A stretch of 64,000 nt of DNA, from assembly GCA_036873135.1 (NCBI GenBank), contig JAPTYO010000005.1, positions 16,822,666 through 16,886,665 of the forward strand. The letters are read 5' to 3'. The DNA comes from Clarkia xantiana subsp. parviflora (Eukaryota > Streptophyta > Magnoliopsida > Myrtales > Onagraceae). The translations under genes and the position numbers were made by a program. This document shows, in pieces, positions 44,305 through 53,330 of the stretch (the stretch's first letter is position 1; every line of letters starts with the position of its first letter). A model generated the notes under the pieces. That model did not search any database. It saw nothing but the letters and a program-made list of their open reading frames with translations, and was not told where the DNA came from.

Positions 44305-46856
44305 TCCACTTCTCCTCCTTCCTTGCTTTTGTCTCCCTCCCTCCTTCTTCTATCTTGGTTGGCTCCTACCATAACCACAGCCACTGTGTCTGTCCTGTGT
44401 GATCCATGTCTCATTGAGTTGACGTAGCACTGCCTTGCAGTGCGTTGATCACCCAGGACCTCTCCAACTCCGTTCTCCGTGATGTACTTCAGCTTCTGGT
44501 GAACAGTGGATGGCACTATTTCATGTGGGTTTATGGTTGTCCTTCCTAGGATCCCATTGTAAGCTCCCAGGCTTTCAACCACCAAGAAATTTACATTCAC
44601 CTTCAGCTGGGTCCATCCTTGGCCCATGGTCACTGGCAGGGTTATCATCCCCAGGGGGTAACTTGTTGCCCCTGAGAAGCCAACTAGGGGGAAGTTGACC
44701 GGTTTGATGTCTGTTTTGGTTTTCCCTATCTCTTCTAACACTCTTAGGCTTAGGAGGTCAGCTGAGCTGCCCCCATCCACCAAAATTCTCTTTACATCAA
44801 AATTATCAATATCTAAAGTAATAACTAGAGCATCGTCATGTGGAAAGACGATGTGGCTTTTGTCCTTCTCCGAGAACTCTATCTTCACTTCTTCTCCTTC
44901 TCTTGGCCTTTTTCTCCACCTTGGCACTGAGCTTAGCTTGGATGCATAGACCTCTCTTGCATTAGCAGTTGGGCCACCTGATGCTGCTCCTCCATGTATC
45001 ATATTAATGACTCCTCTTTTGTTGGGTGGAGGGTTATAGTCTACCTTTCCCTTGCCCTTGTCTTTCTGTGGTGGCCCCAGTTGCATACTGTTGCCCCCAT
45101 GGTCTACGAACTGCTTCAGTTCTCCCCTCTGGACGATGTTGTTTATGCTTAGCTTTAAGCTAAAGCATTCATTTGTGTCGTGACCATAAGCCTCATGGTT
45201 GTCACACCATCTATCCTTGTGATTTCCCACCATTGGGGCTCTCCACCTTGCAGGGGGTGACCATAGTTTTTGGTTCCGCATCTCTCTAAGTACGGTGGCT
45301 GGAGTGGCGTTTAGTGGGATGAACTTAATGACGTTGATTTCTCTAGCCTTTAAGGGTTCACCCATTTGGTTTCTTTGTTGTGGCGGACGCCACTCCTGCT
45401 GCCTTGCATGCTGCGGTGCCTGGGGTGGCTTTCCTTTGTTTGGCCTTTGAGTATCCTCCTTGGCTGCCTGAATTTTGGCCTTCTTGCTTGCCCTGTGTCT
45501 CTCAAGGTCAATATGCGTTTTAACTCTCCCTGCAAGCTCCTCCAAGGTGCTTGCTGGCTTTTTGGCCATCTTTTCAGCCAATGTTGACCCAAAGCGACCT
45601 AAGTTTCTGATAAAGGCTCGGATTATCTCCCCCTCGGTGATGTCTCCCTGAATGTCTGCAATATTCTGGTTGAACCTAGTATAGTAGCTGGCCAGGGATT
45701 CATCGTATTCTTGTTTCACGTCATCAATGGAGCCTGTTCCTTTGAGGAGTTTCCTCTCCCCTAGGTATCTCTGCAGAAACTTAGCTTTTAGCTGCTCCCA
45801 TGAGTGGATGCTCTCAGAGGGCAGGCTGAAGAACCAATGTGAGGCCACCCCTGTTAGGGTGTTCGGAAACAAGAGTGCCTTGTATCTTTCATCAGTTGTC
45901 CTCCCGAATAGGGAGGCCTCATGCTGTTGGATATGCTCTAGGGGGTCTCCCTTCCCATTGTACTTTGCAATTTGCACTGTGTGCAGGGAGTCTGGCACCC
46001 TATTCATCTCCAGTTCCCTTGTGAAAGGGTGGTTCGTCTTGTCACTTAGACAATGCAGGCTGGGTTTCTTTGACTCATTCAATTTCCGGGTTATCATGGC
46101 TTCTATCTCCTCCGGGGTGATCATCACCTGTGCCGGAGTATAACCCCTCTGATACCCACTGTAGTTGTAGACTGGGCTTACTGGGTTCCCTTGTCCCTGC
46201 TGGTATGGACTATAGGTGTACCCTTGATATGCCTGCTGGGGTGCTTCATAGAAGTCCTGCCTCCTTGGAGGTCTTGCTTGTCTTTCCTCTCCCAGCGGGG
46301 TGTAAGCCCTGTTGCTCTGCTGTTGCCTAGGAGGCACGAATTGTTGCCTTCCCTCTGGGGGTGGCTCTTGGTAATATCTTTTCTGTTCCTCTCGTTGCCC
46401 TGCTCGAGGGTGCGAGTAATGCTCTTCTGTTGGGATCTGCTCCTCCCCATGAGCTTCAGTGTAAGTCCCTTGGGTGTATGCCGGCCTTGCATACGCTGTG
46501 TGGGCGCGGTTGCCATCTCTCTGTGCCGGCATCCCATGCGGGTACCTTTGGGGTTGTTCTTCATAATAGTATCCCTCAGGGGGTGCCGTGTTGTGGGAAG
46601 GCACTCCCTGTTGTTCTCTTTCCCTCTGTGGCCTTCTTGCCCGGGGGGTGGAGGCTGTGGAGGACTCAGCCCCAGCTGGGCGTGAAGGTCCTCCCTCCTG
46701 GTTGTTCTGTTGCTGAGGAGGTTGTGGTATTTCTTGGGGCTCTGAATGCATTGGATGCTTCCCAGGGTTAGGCCGCCTCCCTGGGGGTATGGGTTCTCTT
46801 CTCCGCCCATTGCCCCCGGGTGGGTGTTGGGGCCTGGACACCCTACTGTTCGTCAT
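44301..46856 (-). CDS. G5 gag-protease polyprotein (851 codons, intact)
   Basis: The ATG at 46856 (M-T-N-S-R-V-S-R) lies 34 bp after the PBS. Residues 1-270 are Pro/Gln/Tyr-rich and disordered. Residues about 275-470 are the retrotransposon gag core: HCLSDKTNHPFTREL, AKYNGKGDPLEHIQQHE, ASHWFFSLPSESIHSWEQLKAKF, DESLASYYTRF and EGEIIRAFIRNLG. The zinc knuckle WCDNHEAYGHDTNEC lies near 550. The protease starts near 660 with VFPHDDALVITLDIDNFDVKRILVDGGSSADLL (DGGSS near 692) and YNGILGRTTINPHE. The product would form particles and process itself. It is the only uninterrupted gag frame in the window. Confidence 0.83.
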   Translation of the reverse strand: MTNSRVSRPQHPPGGNGRRREPIPPGRRPNPGKHPMHSEPQEIPQPPQQQNNQEGGPSRPAGAESSTASTPRARRPQREREQQGVPSHNTAPPEGYYYEEQPQRYPHGMPAQRDGNRAHTAYARPAYTQGTYTEAHGEEQIPTEEHYSHPRAGQREEQKRYYQEPPPEGRQQFVPPRQQQSNRAYTPLGEERQARPPRRQDFYEAPQQAYQGYTYSPYQQGQGNPVSPVYNYSGYQRGYTPAQVMITPEEIEAMITRKLNESKKPSLHCLSDKTNHPFTRELEMNRVPDSLHTVQIAKYNGKGDPLEHIQQHEASLFGRTTDERYKALLFPNTLTGVASHWFFSLPSESIHSWEQLKAKFLQRYLGERKLLKGTGSIDDVKQEYDESLASYYTRFNQNIADIQGDITEGEIIRAFIRNLGRFGSTLAEKMAKKPASTLEELAGRVKTHIDLERHRASKKAKIQAAKEDTQRPNKGKPPQAPQHARQQEWRPPQQRNQMGEPLKAREINVIKFIPLNATPATVLREMRNQKLWSPPARWRAPMVGNHKDRWCDNHEAYGHDTNECFSLKLSINNIVQRGELKQFVDHGGNSMQLGPPQKDKGKGKVDYNPPPNKRGVINMIHGGAASGGPTANAREVYASKLSSVPRWRKRPREGEEVKIEFSEKDKSHIVFPHDDALVITLDIDNFDVKRILVDGGSSADLLSLRVLEEIGKTKTDIKPVNFPLVGFSGATSYPLGMITLPVTMGQGWTQLKVNVNFLVVESLGAYNGILGRTTINPHEIVPSTVHQKLKYITENGVGEVLGDQRTARQCYVNSMRHGSHRTDTVAVVMVGANQDRRRREGDKSKEGGEVE

Positions 46857-46890
46857 AGCTCGTGTAATAGCCAGGCTTTCTGTCCGAAGC

Positions 46891-46907
46891 CTACAGACGG
46901 CGCCAAG
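46891..46907 (-). promoter_or_regulatory. G5 primer-binding site
   Basis: CTTGGCGCCGTCTGTAG on the minus strand after the LTR end CTTAACA. Same core as G1, G2 and G3. Confidence 0.85.
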
Positions 46908-47762
46908 TGTTAAGTTATGAGATCTAGGTCAACGGGGGGTCGGCTTTGATCTCACTCCTTACGGGGGATGTGTGCGATCCGGTGTTTCTGAGTCGCTCGG
47001 TCTTAGCCTATCTTCTTCTTTCCTTCCTTCCTTCCTTTTCTTCTTCTCTCCTTCTACCCTGCAGAAGGGGCAATACCAGACACGGAGGGGGGGGGGGGGT
47101 GGTGCCTGGTGAACCCTCTCCGATGCCTAAGTCAGTATTCTTCTAGAGAGATAAAGCTAGAGAGATGTCAGAGCTAAAGTGTCCAAATGGCCAAGATGAT
47201 CAAATGAGTTGTGAAGGTGGGGTATTTATAGGCAACGGTGTCATTAAGGTGGCTTAATGACATCGTTAGCCTTTAAACACAATTAATTAACCTCTAAGCG
47301 TGTGATTAAGACCTTAGGATTCGGAGGAGGTAGGCGGAGTGAACCGAGCATGGGAGTCCGAAGGTGGTGTCAGGGCCCTTGGGGGGGGAGAAATCCGACC
47401 TCCAAGGGTAGGGGTTGGGTGAGGGCACCCAACCCCTCCTAGGGAAGGTGGGGTTGGCCAACCCCATCCCTCCTAGGAGGGATCGGGTTGGCCGACCCGA
47501 TCTCTCCTAGGAGAGATCGGGTCGGCCAACTCCAGGAGAGATCGGGTCGGCTGACCCGATCTCCCCTAGGGGAGGTCGGGTGTGGCCACCCAACCTCACC
47601 TAGGTGAGTTCGTCTCTGCCGGACGGGCGCTTCGGCCCCGTCCGAGCCGTCGATGTTCTCGTGGAGTGTCCGGGTTGAAGTTTCGATTTATAATCGGTGA
47701 TGGGACGATAAAAATACAACGGTTTGGAAGTCAACGGGTTCAAATTGGGCGTATATCCATCA
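46908..47762 (-). repeat. G5 5' LTR (855 bp)
   Basis: Matches 37347-38205 except for a longer poly-G run near 47085, a shortened palindrome array (about 47440-47600) and a few substitutions. TATA box TATAAATA at 47223-47230 (complement). Confidence 0.93.
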
Positions 47763-47767
47763 GCGAC
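47763..47767. repeat. Target-site duplication of G5, right copy
   Basis: GCGAC directly after the CATCA end of the G5 LTR. Confidence 0.93.
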
Positions 47768-48715
47768 GACGTTGGTCCGATCCTTTGACGCGTGCCAGAG
47801 GTACGCCCCGAGTATTGTGGCTCCAGCTGCTAATCTGACATCCATCAAGAGCGCTTGGCCCTTCGCGCAGTGGGGCATCGACTTGGTGGGACCTCTTCCG
47901 CAAGCACAAGGTCAGTGTAAGTATTTGCTTGTAGCTATCGATTATTTTTCGAAATGGAAAGAGGCAAAGGCGTTGGCCAGGACGACGGGGAACCAGATCG
48001 TCAAGTTCCTCCAGACCCATATTGTATCCAGATACGGGATTCCTAAGGTGGTGATCAGTGACAATGGTCCACCGTTTAACGGGTCTCAGGTGAAGGAGTA
48101 TCTGGAGGAGTTGAACATCGAGCATCGGACAGCCTCTGTCCGCTATGCTCAGACTAATGGCCAGGTGGAATCAGCCAACGAAATCGTGATGGATGGCCTG
48201 AAGAAAAGGGTCTGTGCCTTGAAGGGCAAATGGCTGAACGAGCTGGAAAGCGTGCTTTGGGCTGTCAGAACGACACCCATACGATCAACTGGGTAGACTC
48301 CATTTGGCCTTGTTTATGGCACGGAGGCTGTCGCTCCCGTGGAGGTAGCTGTGGCGTCCCATCGGATGAGATATTACGAGCCTTTCACAAATGATGAGAT
48401 GAGACGTCTGGATTTGGACTTGCTCGAAGAGAAGAGGCGGGAAGCCGATGAAGTCCAGGCTCGAATGCGTTTGGCGACGGCCAGGTATTACAATCGGCGA
48501 GTTAGGTCCCGACAATTCTTCGTCGGGCAGCTGGTTTGGCGTCGCAACGAGTTTACCCTTTTGGATCGAATCAACAAGATGTCACCAAAATGGGAAGGAC
48601 CTTACAAGGTCGTGGGGATGCCAGCTCCAAATGCGTACAAGTTGGAAGACCTCGATGGCAGAGCATTGAAGCATTCTTTTAGTGGCGAACACTTGAAGAA
48701 ACACCATGCTTGATG
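47768..48715 (+). pseudogene. G3 integrase core and C-terminus
   Basis: Continues the integrase cut at 37341: CQRYAPSIVAPAANLTSIKSAWPF closes the zinc region. The DDE core follows (WGIDLVGPLP, VISDNGPPFNG, NGQVESANEIV), then WAVRTTPIRSTG with a TAG at 48294-48296, and TPFGLVYGTEAVAPVE. The C-terminal FFVGQLVWRRNEF, KWEGPYKVVGMPAPNAYKLEDL and SGEHLKKHHA end it at 48713-48715. Apart from the one stop and the G5 insertion it is well kept. Confidence 0.87.
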
Positions 48716-49290
48716 AAAAGTCGCCTTAAGTGGTGCCCGATTAAAAGTCGCCTTAAGTGGTGCCTGATGTAAAATCGCCTTAAGTGGTGTAAGTTATTTA
48801 TCATTTGATTCGATGTAAGCAAATTTTATTCCATCAATAAATAAAGAGGTTGCTTCCAATCAGAGTTATTCTTAGATTTATTCTAAGCGTTATTATGTCG
48901 CCTTGAGTGGTGCACGAGAAAAGTCGCCTTGAGTGGTGCACGAGAAAAGTCGCCTTGAGTGGTGCACGAGAAAAGTCGCCTTGAGTGGTGCACGAGAAAA
49001 GTCGCCTTGAGTGGTGCACGAGAAAAGTCGCCTTGAGTGGTGCACGAGATAAAGTCGTCTTGAGTGGTGCACGAGATAAAGTCGTCTTAAGTGATGCACG
49101 AGATTAAGTCGTCTTAAGTGATGCGTGATTCTTAGATTTACTCTAAGTATTGGAAAGTCGCCTTAAGTGGTGCGTAATGGTAAGTCACCTTAAATGGTGC
49201 AAATTGGTAAATCGTCTTAAGTGATGTGTGAGAATATCTTAAGTGTCGAGGTTTCGACTTAAGTAAGTATAAGTAAAGTCGCTTTAAGAA
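48716..49290. repeat. G3 minisatellite
   Basis: About 19 units, mostly 26 bp around GTCGCCTTGAGTGGTGCACG, with diverged copies at both ends reading CCTTAAGTGGTG. It begins directly after the integrase stop. The CCTTAAGTGGTG core is shared with the G2 minisatellite in the same relative orientation. Confidence 0.88.
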
Positions 49291-49392
49291 GTGCAAGGGA
49301 AGATCGGAACTAAGAAAGTCTGATATTCATAAGGGCTCAAAGGCCCGAGGATTACAAAATGAGGAGAATACAAGGACTCTAAAGATAAGCAA

Positions 49393-52035
49393 TTAGGCTT
49401 GGTCCTTGTTGGCGGCATCAACGGGAGCTGGGTCCACGAGGTCGGTGGCAGAAGGCTCCACAGGTTCAGCCGCTGGAGGGTCGAATATCGAAGTATCAGT
49501 ACTTGGAGGCTCCGCTGTGTCTTCAACAATCGCGGGAGTACTCCCCCCATCACTCTCCTCCGAAAGAGCAAAGTATTTCTTCACGAAGGGAGCGAGAGAA
49601 GGAGACTTGTCGAAGTTGATGGCGTCGCCATACTCAGGTGGAGTTCCTCGATCGCGTTGAAGAGGGTGTTCTCCACCTCCGCGCTGCAGAACTTCACAGC
49701 ATCAGCCTGGAAGTCTTCAGACCTCCGATAATCCTCCCGGCCCTTGGTCTCGGCCGCGATCAGCTGCGCGGGAACTCCCGCAACTTGCTCCTCCAGAGCC
49801 TTCTTCTCGAGGACCAGCTTGTCCTCAGCAACCTGCCGCTCCCGCTTGAGGAGCCCCTCGAAGTCATGGACCTGCTTTTGGAGGTCCCGAGTCTTGCGGT
49901 CGAAGATGGCCTGCTCCTTGGCCAGTTTTCCCCGCGAAGACTCGGAGGTCGCGAGATCCTCCTTAAGCTTGGCCGTGACCGCCCGCTCTTGCTACAGGGC
50001 CTCCTCGTAGGCGAGGAGGTACCCGATGGAACGGTTGATGTCCCCCATCTCCTGCGAAGAAAGGAAATGAAGTATTAGTAGATGAGCAACCGGTCTTATA
50101 GATGAAGAAAAAAATGGTGAAAGGCTTACCTCTATCCGACGCATGCACATCTCCTTTACATCCCGGCGCATCTCCTCCCGATCTAAGGTAATCGGATACC
50201 TCATAGAAGGCAGGATTGAGCCTGCCACCAGGTGTAGAGCCAGCTCCGGATACGTGTCCCCTTGTCGGAGCTGGACCCCTTGCAGCGTTTGGATCGGGGT
50301 CCAGGGAGCATCCTCCTGGTCGGAGTCGAAGGCCTTGTAGAAGCTCCCATCGAGGGGAAGAGGAGAAGGGCCGACTGGGGACGTGGAGGGGCGTGCCTCC
50401 GATCCACCCCGGGCTGGGGAAGGGGTAAAGTCGTGGGCGGGCGACGGTTGTCGCTGCGGTTGTGAAGAAGGCGAGGGGGGCAGCCCCTTGGAGGTTGGTT
50501 TCAGCGGGGACTGCCCCGTCCTCCGACGATGGCGAAGGGAGCCACCCTCATCAGTCTCCTCGGAGGAGTCCAAGCTCTCCACCCGATGAAATTGTTCGCC
50601 AGTCGGGGTCCCACCACTGGAGAAAAGTGGTGCCCCTGCTGAAGGTGGCGCGCCTGCTGAGGCTCCAGCACCCGACGGAGTCCCGGAGTAACCTGCACCT
50701 AGAGGACGAGAGGAGGCTTTAGAAACATAATCAGGAAATTCACTAGAGCCCTTACACCAAACAATACGTCAGGAGACGTATTGGTCCTTCCCGCGGTAGT
50801 TGTAGTAGCCCGCCTTCAGGACACGAGGAGTTTCCCCTCGGCGGACTCGTTTGACGTCGGCGATGCGGGCCTCCATGGTCGAAGGAATCAACTCCTTCGG
50901 GACCATCCTCCTGTACGATTTAATAGCGAGGCGGAGCTTTTTACCCTCTTCAGCGTTCTGGATGTCTAAGAGCTTATCCACCTCCACACGGCTCTTGGCG
51001 GACTTCTTGGCGGACTTCCTCTTCCGCGTGGGGCGAACAGCATCGGTCTCCCCCTGCTTAAGGATCAGATTAGTCAGCACGGATACCTTCTTAGCTGCAA
51101 ACAGTAAAAAAAAAAGTTTAGAGATTTACCCAGGGAACCATATTGGAGGGGTCGTCGAAAAGCTGCCCCCTCGGAGACTACGTCAAGGAGTCGGATCCCG
51201 GCATTCACCAGGTCTCGCTCCACGAGAGAATTGGCGTCGAGGGGAGTGTAGGACTCCCCTCACAGGTAGAGCTGGATGAGCTGAAGAGTCTGGAAGTCTT
51301 CATCTGTGTAGGTGTGGAAAGCGGGAGGAGAATCCGCTTCCACCTCCCATCGGGGCCACGCGATCGAGGAGTTTTGGATGAAGAAGTAGCTCCTCTTCCA
51401 CCCGCTGTTATCGAACCCCGTGTCGACTAGGAGTCCCCGACCCTTGACCACCTTCCAGGTGTCAGTGGTCCAGTTGCAGAACCCAAGTTGCGTCTTGTTC
51501 CACTTCGGCATCCGGGGGTAGAAGGCACAAACCCCCGCCTCGTTGCACTTCATCCCGTAGAAGGTCCTGAAGAGCTTGAGGCTGTATACCCACTGTTGAC
51601 GGAAGCAGAGGACCTGGAAGGCGTTCCACAGGCGTATGGCGTGCGGAGAGAAGGTGGTCGAATGCGTCTTGTAATGCTGGCACATCTCGACCAGATTACC
51701 ACAGAAGGGGAATTTGATCCCCGCTGATATTTGCCCCGTAGAGACAAATACCTCCCCTTTCCAGGGACGAGTAACCTCAAGGTTACCCGAGGGGCGGGGC
51801 CATGGATACGGGAAACGAGGTTCCCAGGTAGAGGTGATGCATCCCTCCCGGAGAGCTGCATCGTACGCAGTGCTGGAAATCTCATTCAGAGCATAGTCGA
51901 AGTTGAAGGGCTTCCTTCCCTCGGAACTAGATCCGCTGTCTGAAATCAGCCATGGAAAGGCACATTGGGTTTTCCGGAAAACTGCAAACAAGGAAAAAAT
52001 GTACATGCAACGAAGAAGAAACCCTTACCAGACAT
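49393..52035 (-). pseudogene. G3 antisense gene (aORF), spliced, with premature stops
   Basis: Function unknown; homologue of the G2 and G5 antisense genes. Exon 1 is ATGTCTG (52035-52029). The intron 51940-52028 joins to give M-S-D-S-G-S-S-S-E. Exon 2 encodes SAGIKFPFCGNLVEMC, FSPHAIRLWNAFQVLCF, YSLKLFRTFYGMK, GWKRSYFFIQ and WPRWEV. Further introns are 51095-51129 (35 nt), 50699-50755 (57 nt) and 50052-50129 (78 nt); all three join exons in frame. The middle is Pro/Ser-rich; LAYEEAL opens a coiled coil, and the end is NKDQA, matching NKDQV of G2. Stops at 51260 (TGG to TGA), about 50771 (CGA to TGA) and about 49993 (TAG), plus a frame change near 49640, disable it. A TATA box stands at 52208-52215. 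Confidence 0.7.
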
Positions 52036-52207
52036 GATGGTTGGAGGCTGGGAGGATGAACTTGACGTTGAAAAGTTGCTTGGAAGAACAGGAGTCTGGA
52101 GGAGCACTGAGGTCTTTGGAATCGCAGAAGCTTGAATTCTCAGAGAGGTTGCAGAGAGCTTTTGAAATTTCGGAGACGGTAAAAGTGAAACTGTGCCCAC
52201 GGTTAGG

Positions 52208-52215
52208 GTTTTATA
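52208..52215 (-). promoter_or_regulatory. TATA box of the G3 antisense gene
   Basis: TATAAAAC on the minus strand, about 175 bp before the ATG at 52035. The distance matches that in G2 (163 bp). Confidence 0.5.
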
Positions 52216-52560
52216 GACGAAGAGGACAGTCGAAGGGACGCTTTGATCTGAATCGTCGAAGTTGAAGCGTTCTGATCTCGACCGTTGAGATGGAACGTAC
52301 AGAATGGCAACGGGTGTAATGATGAAACGGCCTGAAAAGCACTTTTCAGAAAAAGCAGGCGCGAAAAATCAGGCACAGGTACTTAAGACGTCGCTTCGTT
52401 ATCTGCTGCATTTAATGGCAGGGGAACCGAGGAGTCTTCTCGGATTTGGTGGTTATCCTCAAGGCATCGAGGAGGCGTGACTATGCCAAGGGAAAGGTCC
52501 CCGACTCCGACGTCGGGAGGTCGGGAGTTGAAAGACACGACGAACTGTCAGTCCCTCATG

Positions 52561-52573
52561 TCTTGGGGGCAAA
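52561..52573 (+). promoter_or_regulatory. G3 polypurine tract
   Basis: TCTTGGGGGCAAA directly before the 3' LTR, identical to that of G2. Confidence 0.85.
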
Positions 52574-53233
52574 TAATGGGCTTCGCTGTAGCCGTTAGGC
52601 CCTTTAACGGCGAGCAAACGGTGAATAGGGCCACTGGGCCCTCAATGGAGGTCAAGATGACCCGGGCGAAGGGTCCCGACAAAGGGATTCCCGATGATGA
52701 AAGCTCCCGATGAGATGCCTTTAAGTAGGCCCCGATGACGAATCCCTGAGAACGATTGGCCCTGTCACGATGATGAAGGGCCCCGAGCGGTGACACAACG
52801 AGATAACTCTGGAGTCCCCGATATCAGTCGGGACTTGCTATCAGAGGATGAGGCCGAGATACGCGGGGCGTGGCCGAGATACGCGGAGCGTGGCTGAGAT
52901 ACGCGGGGCGTGGCTGAGATAAGCGAGATCATGGCCTAGATAGGCGGGATCGTGCCCGAGATACGCGGAATACGGGCTAACCACCCCAACGGTTCACCAG
53001 GTAACTGAGGTACCTCTCCGCCTATAAAAGGGCAGAGGTTACCTCAAAACACTTTACGTTTTGATACACGCTACTTGAGATTACTGCTTGCCAGTCCATA
53101 CGAGATACTCATTTAAGCATCGGAGAGGGATTATGCGTCACCGCCCGGTCTATCCCCTCTTGCAGGATTGCGTGGAGCAAAGGAGCTAGGATCGCCGTCA
53201 GAGATCGTACCGGAGTTCCACCGTGATCCAACA
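52574..53233 (+). repeat. G3 3' LTR (660 bp)
   Basis: Starts TAATGGGC, a G-to-A change from TGATGGGC, and ends GATCCAACA. TATA box TATAAAAG at 53023-53030. The GAGATACGCGG cluster lies at about 52850-52980. Confidence 0.93.
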
Positions 53234-53238
53234 GAGTC
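53234..53238. repeat. Target-site duplication of G3, right copy
   Basis: GAGTC after the LTR end, identical to 31991-31995. Confidence 0.93.
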
Positions 53239-53330
53239 GTTCAGGCGTTATTACTCTTTTCTTGAGGATCTCTTGTTCACGTTTGAAATCAGAGCAACAA
53301 TCGCGTCGTTTCGTTGTCAAACCTTGAAGA

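Larger units (their letters stand above)
37347..47762 (-). mobile_element. Non-autonomous gypsy-type element G5 (gag-protease, no polymerase), 10,416 bp
   Basis: LTRs of 859 and 855 bp, perfect duplication GCGAC, PBS and polypurine tract are all present, so mobility signals are complete. Minus-strand order: 5' LTR, PBS, an 851-codon gag-protease frame, a 231-codon second gag-like frame, minisatellite, antisense gene on the plus strand, polypurine tract, 3' LTR. No reverse transcriptase, RNase H or integrase block was found between the protease (ends near 44301) and the 3' LTR. LTR differences are few outside two length-variable repeats, so this is the youngest layer of its nest. Confidence 0.9.
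31996..53233 (+). mobile_element. Tat-type Ty3/gypsy element G3, split by G5
   Basis: LTRs of 717 and 660 bp and the duplication GAGTC bound the element. Without G5 and its target copy it is 10,817 bp. The order matches G2: PBS, gag, protease, RT, RNase H, second RNase H, integrase, minisatellite, antisense gene, polypurine tract. Its proteins are clearly related to G2, but the LTRs differ in the body, so it is a sister subfamily. G5 entered between the second RNase H/zinc region and the integrase core. Numerous frameshifts and stops show that it is older than G2. Confidence 0.93.

Noticed and set aside
46178..46810. Long overlapping frames on both strands opposite the G5 gag N-terminus (also 46191-46685 plus).
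   Set aside because: They lie over the low-complexity Pro/Gln-rich gag frame, have no recognisable domain and are explained as shadows of that frame.
48716..49290. CRISPR-like array or a repeat-containing protein on the minus strand.
   Set aside because: Tandem 26-bp units without unique spacers; the minus-strand frame is a simple consequence of the repeat.
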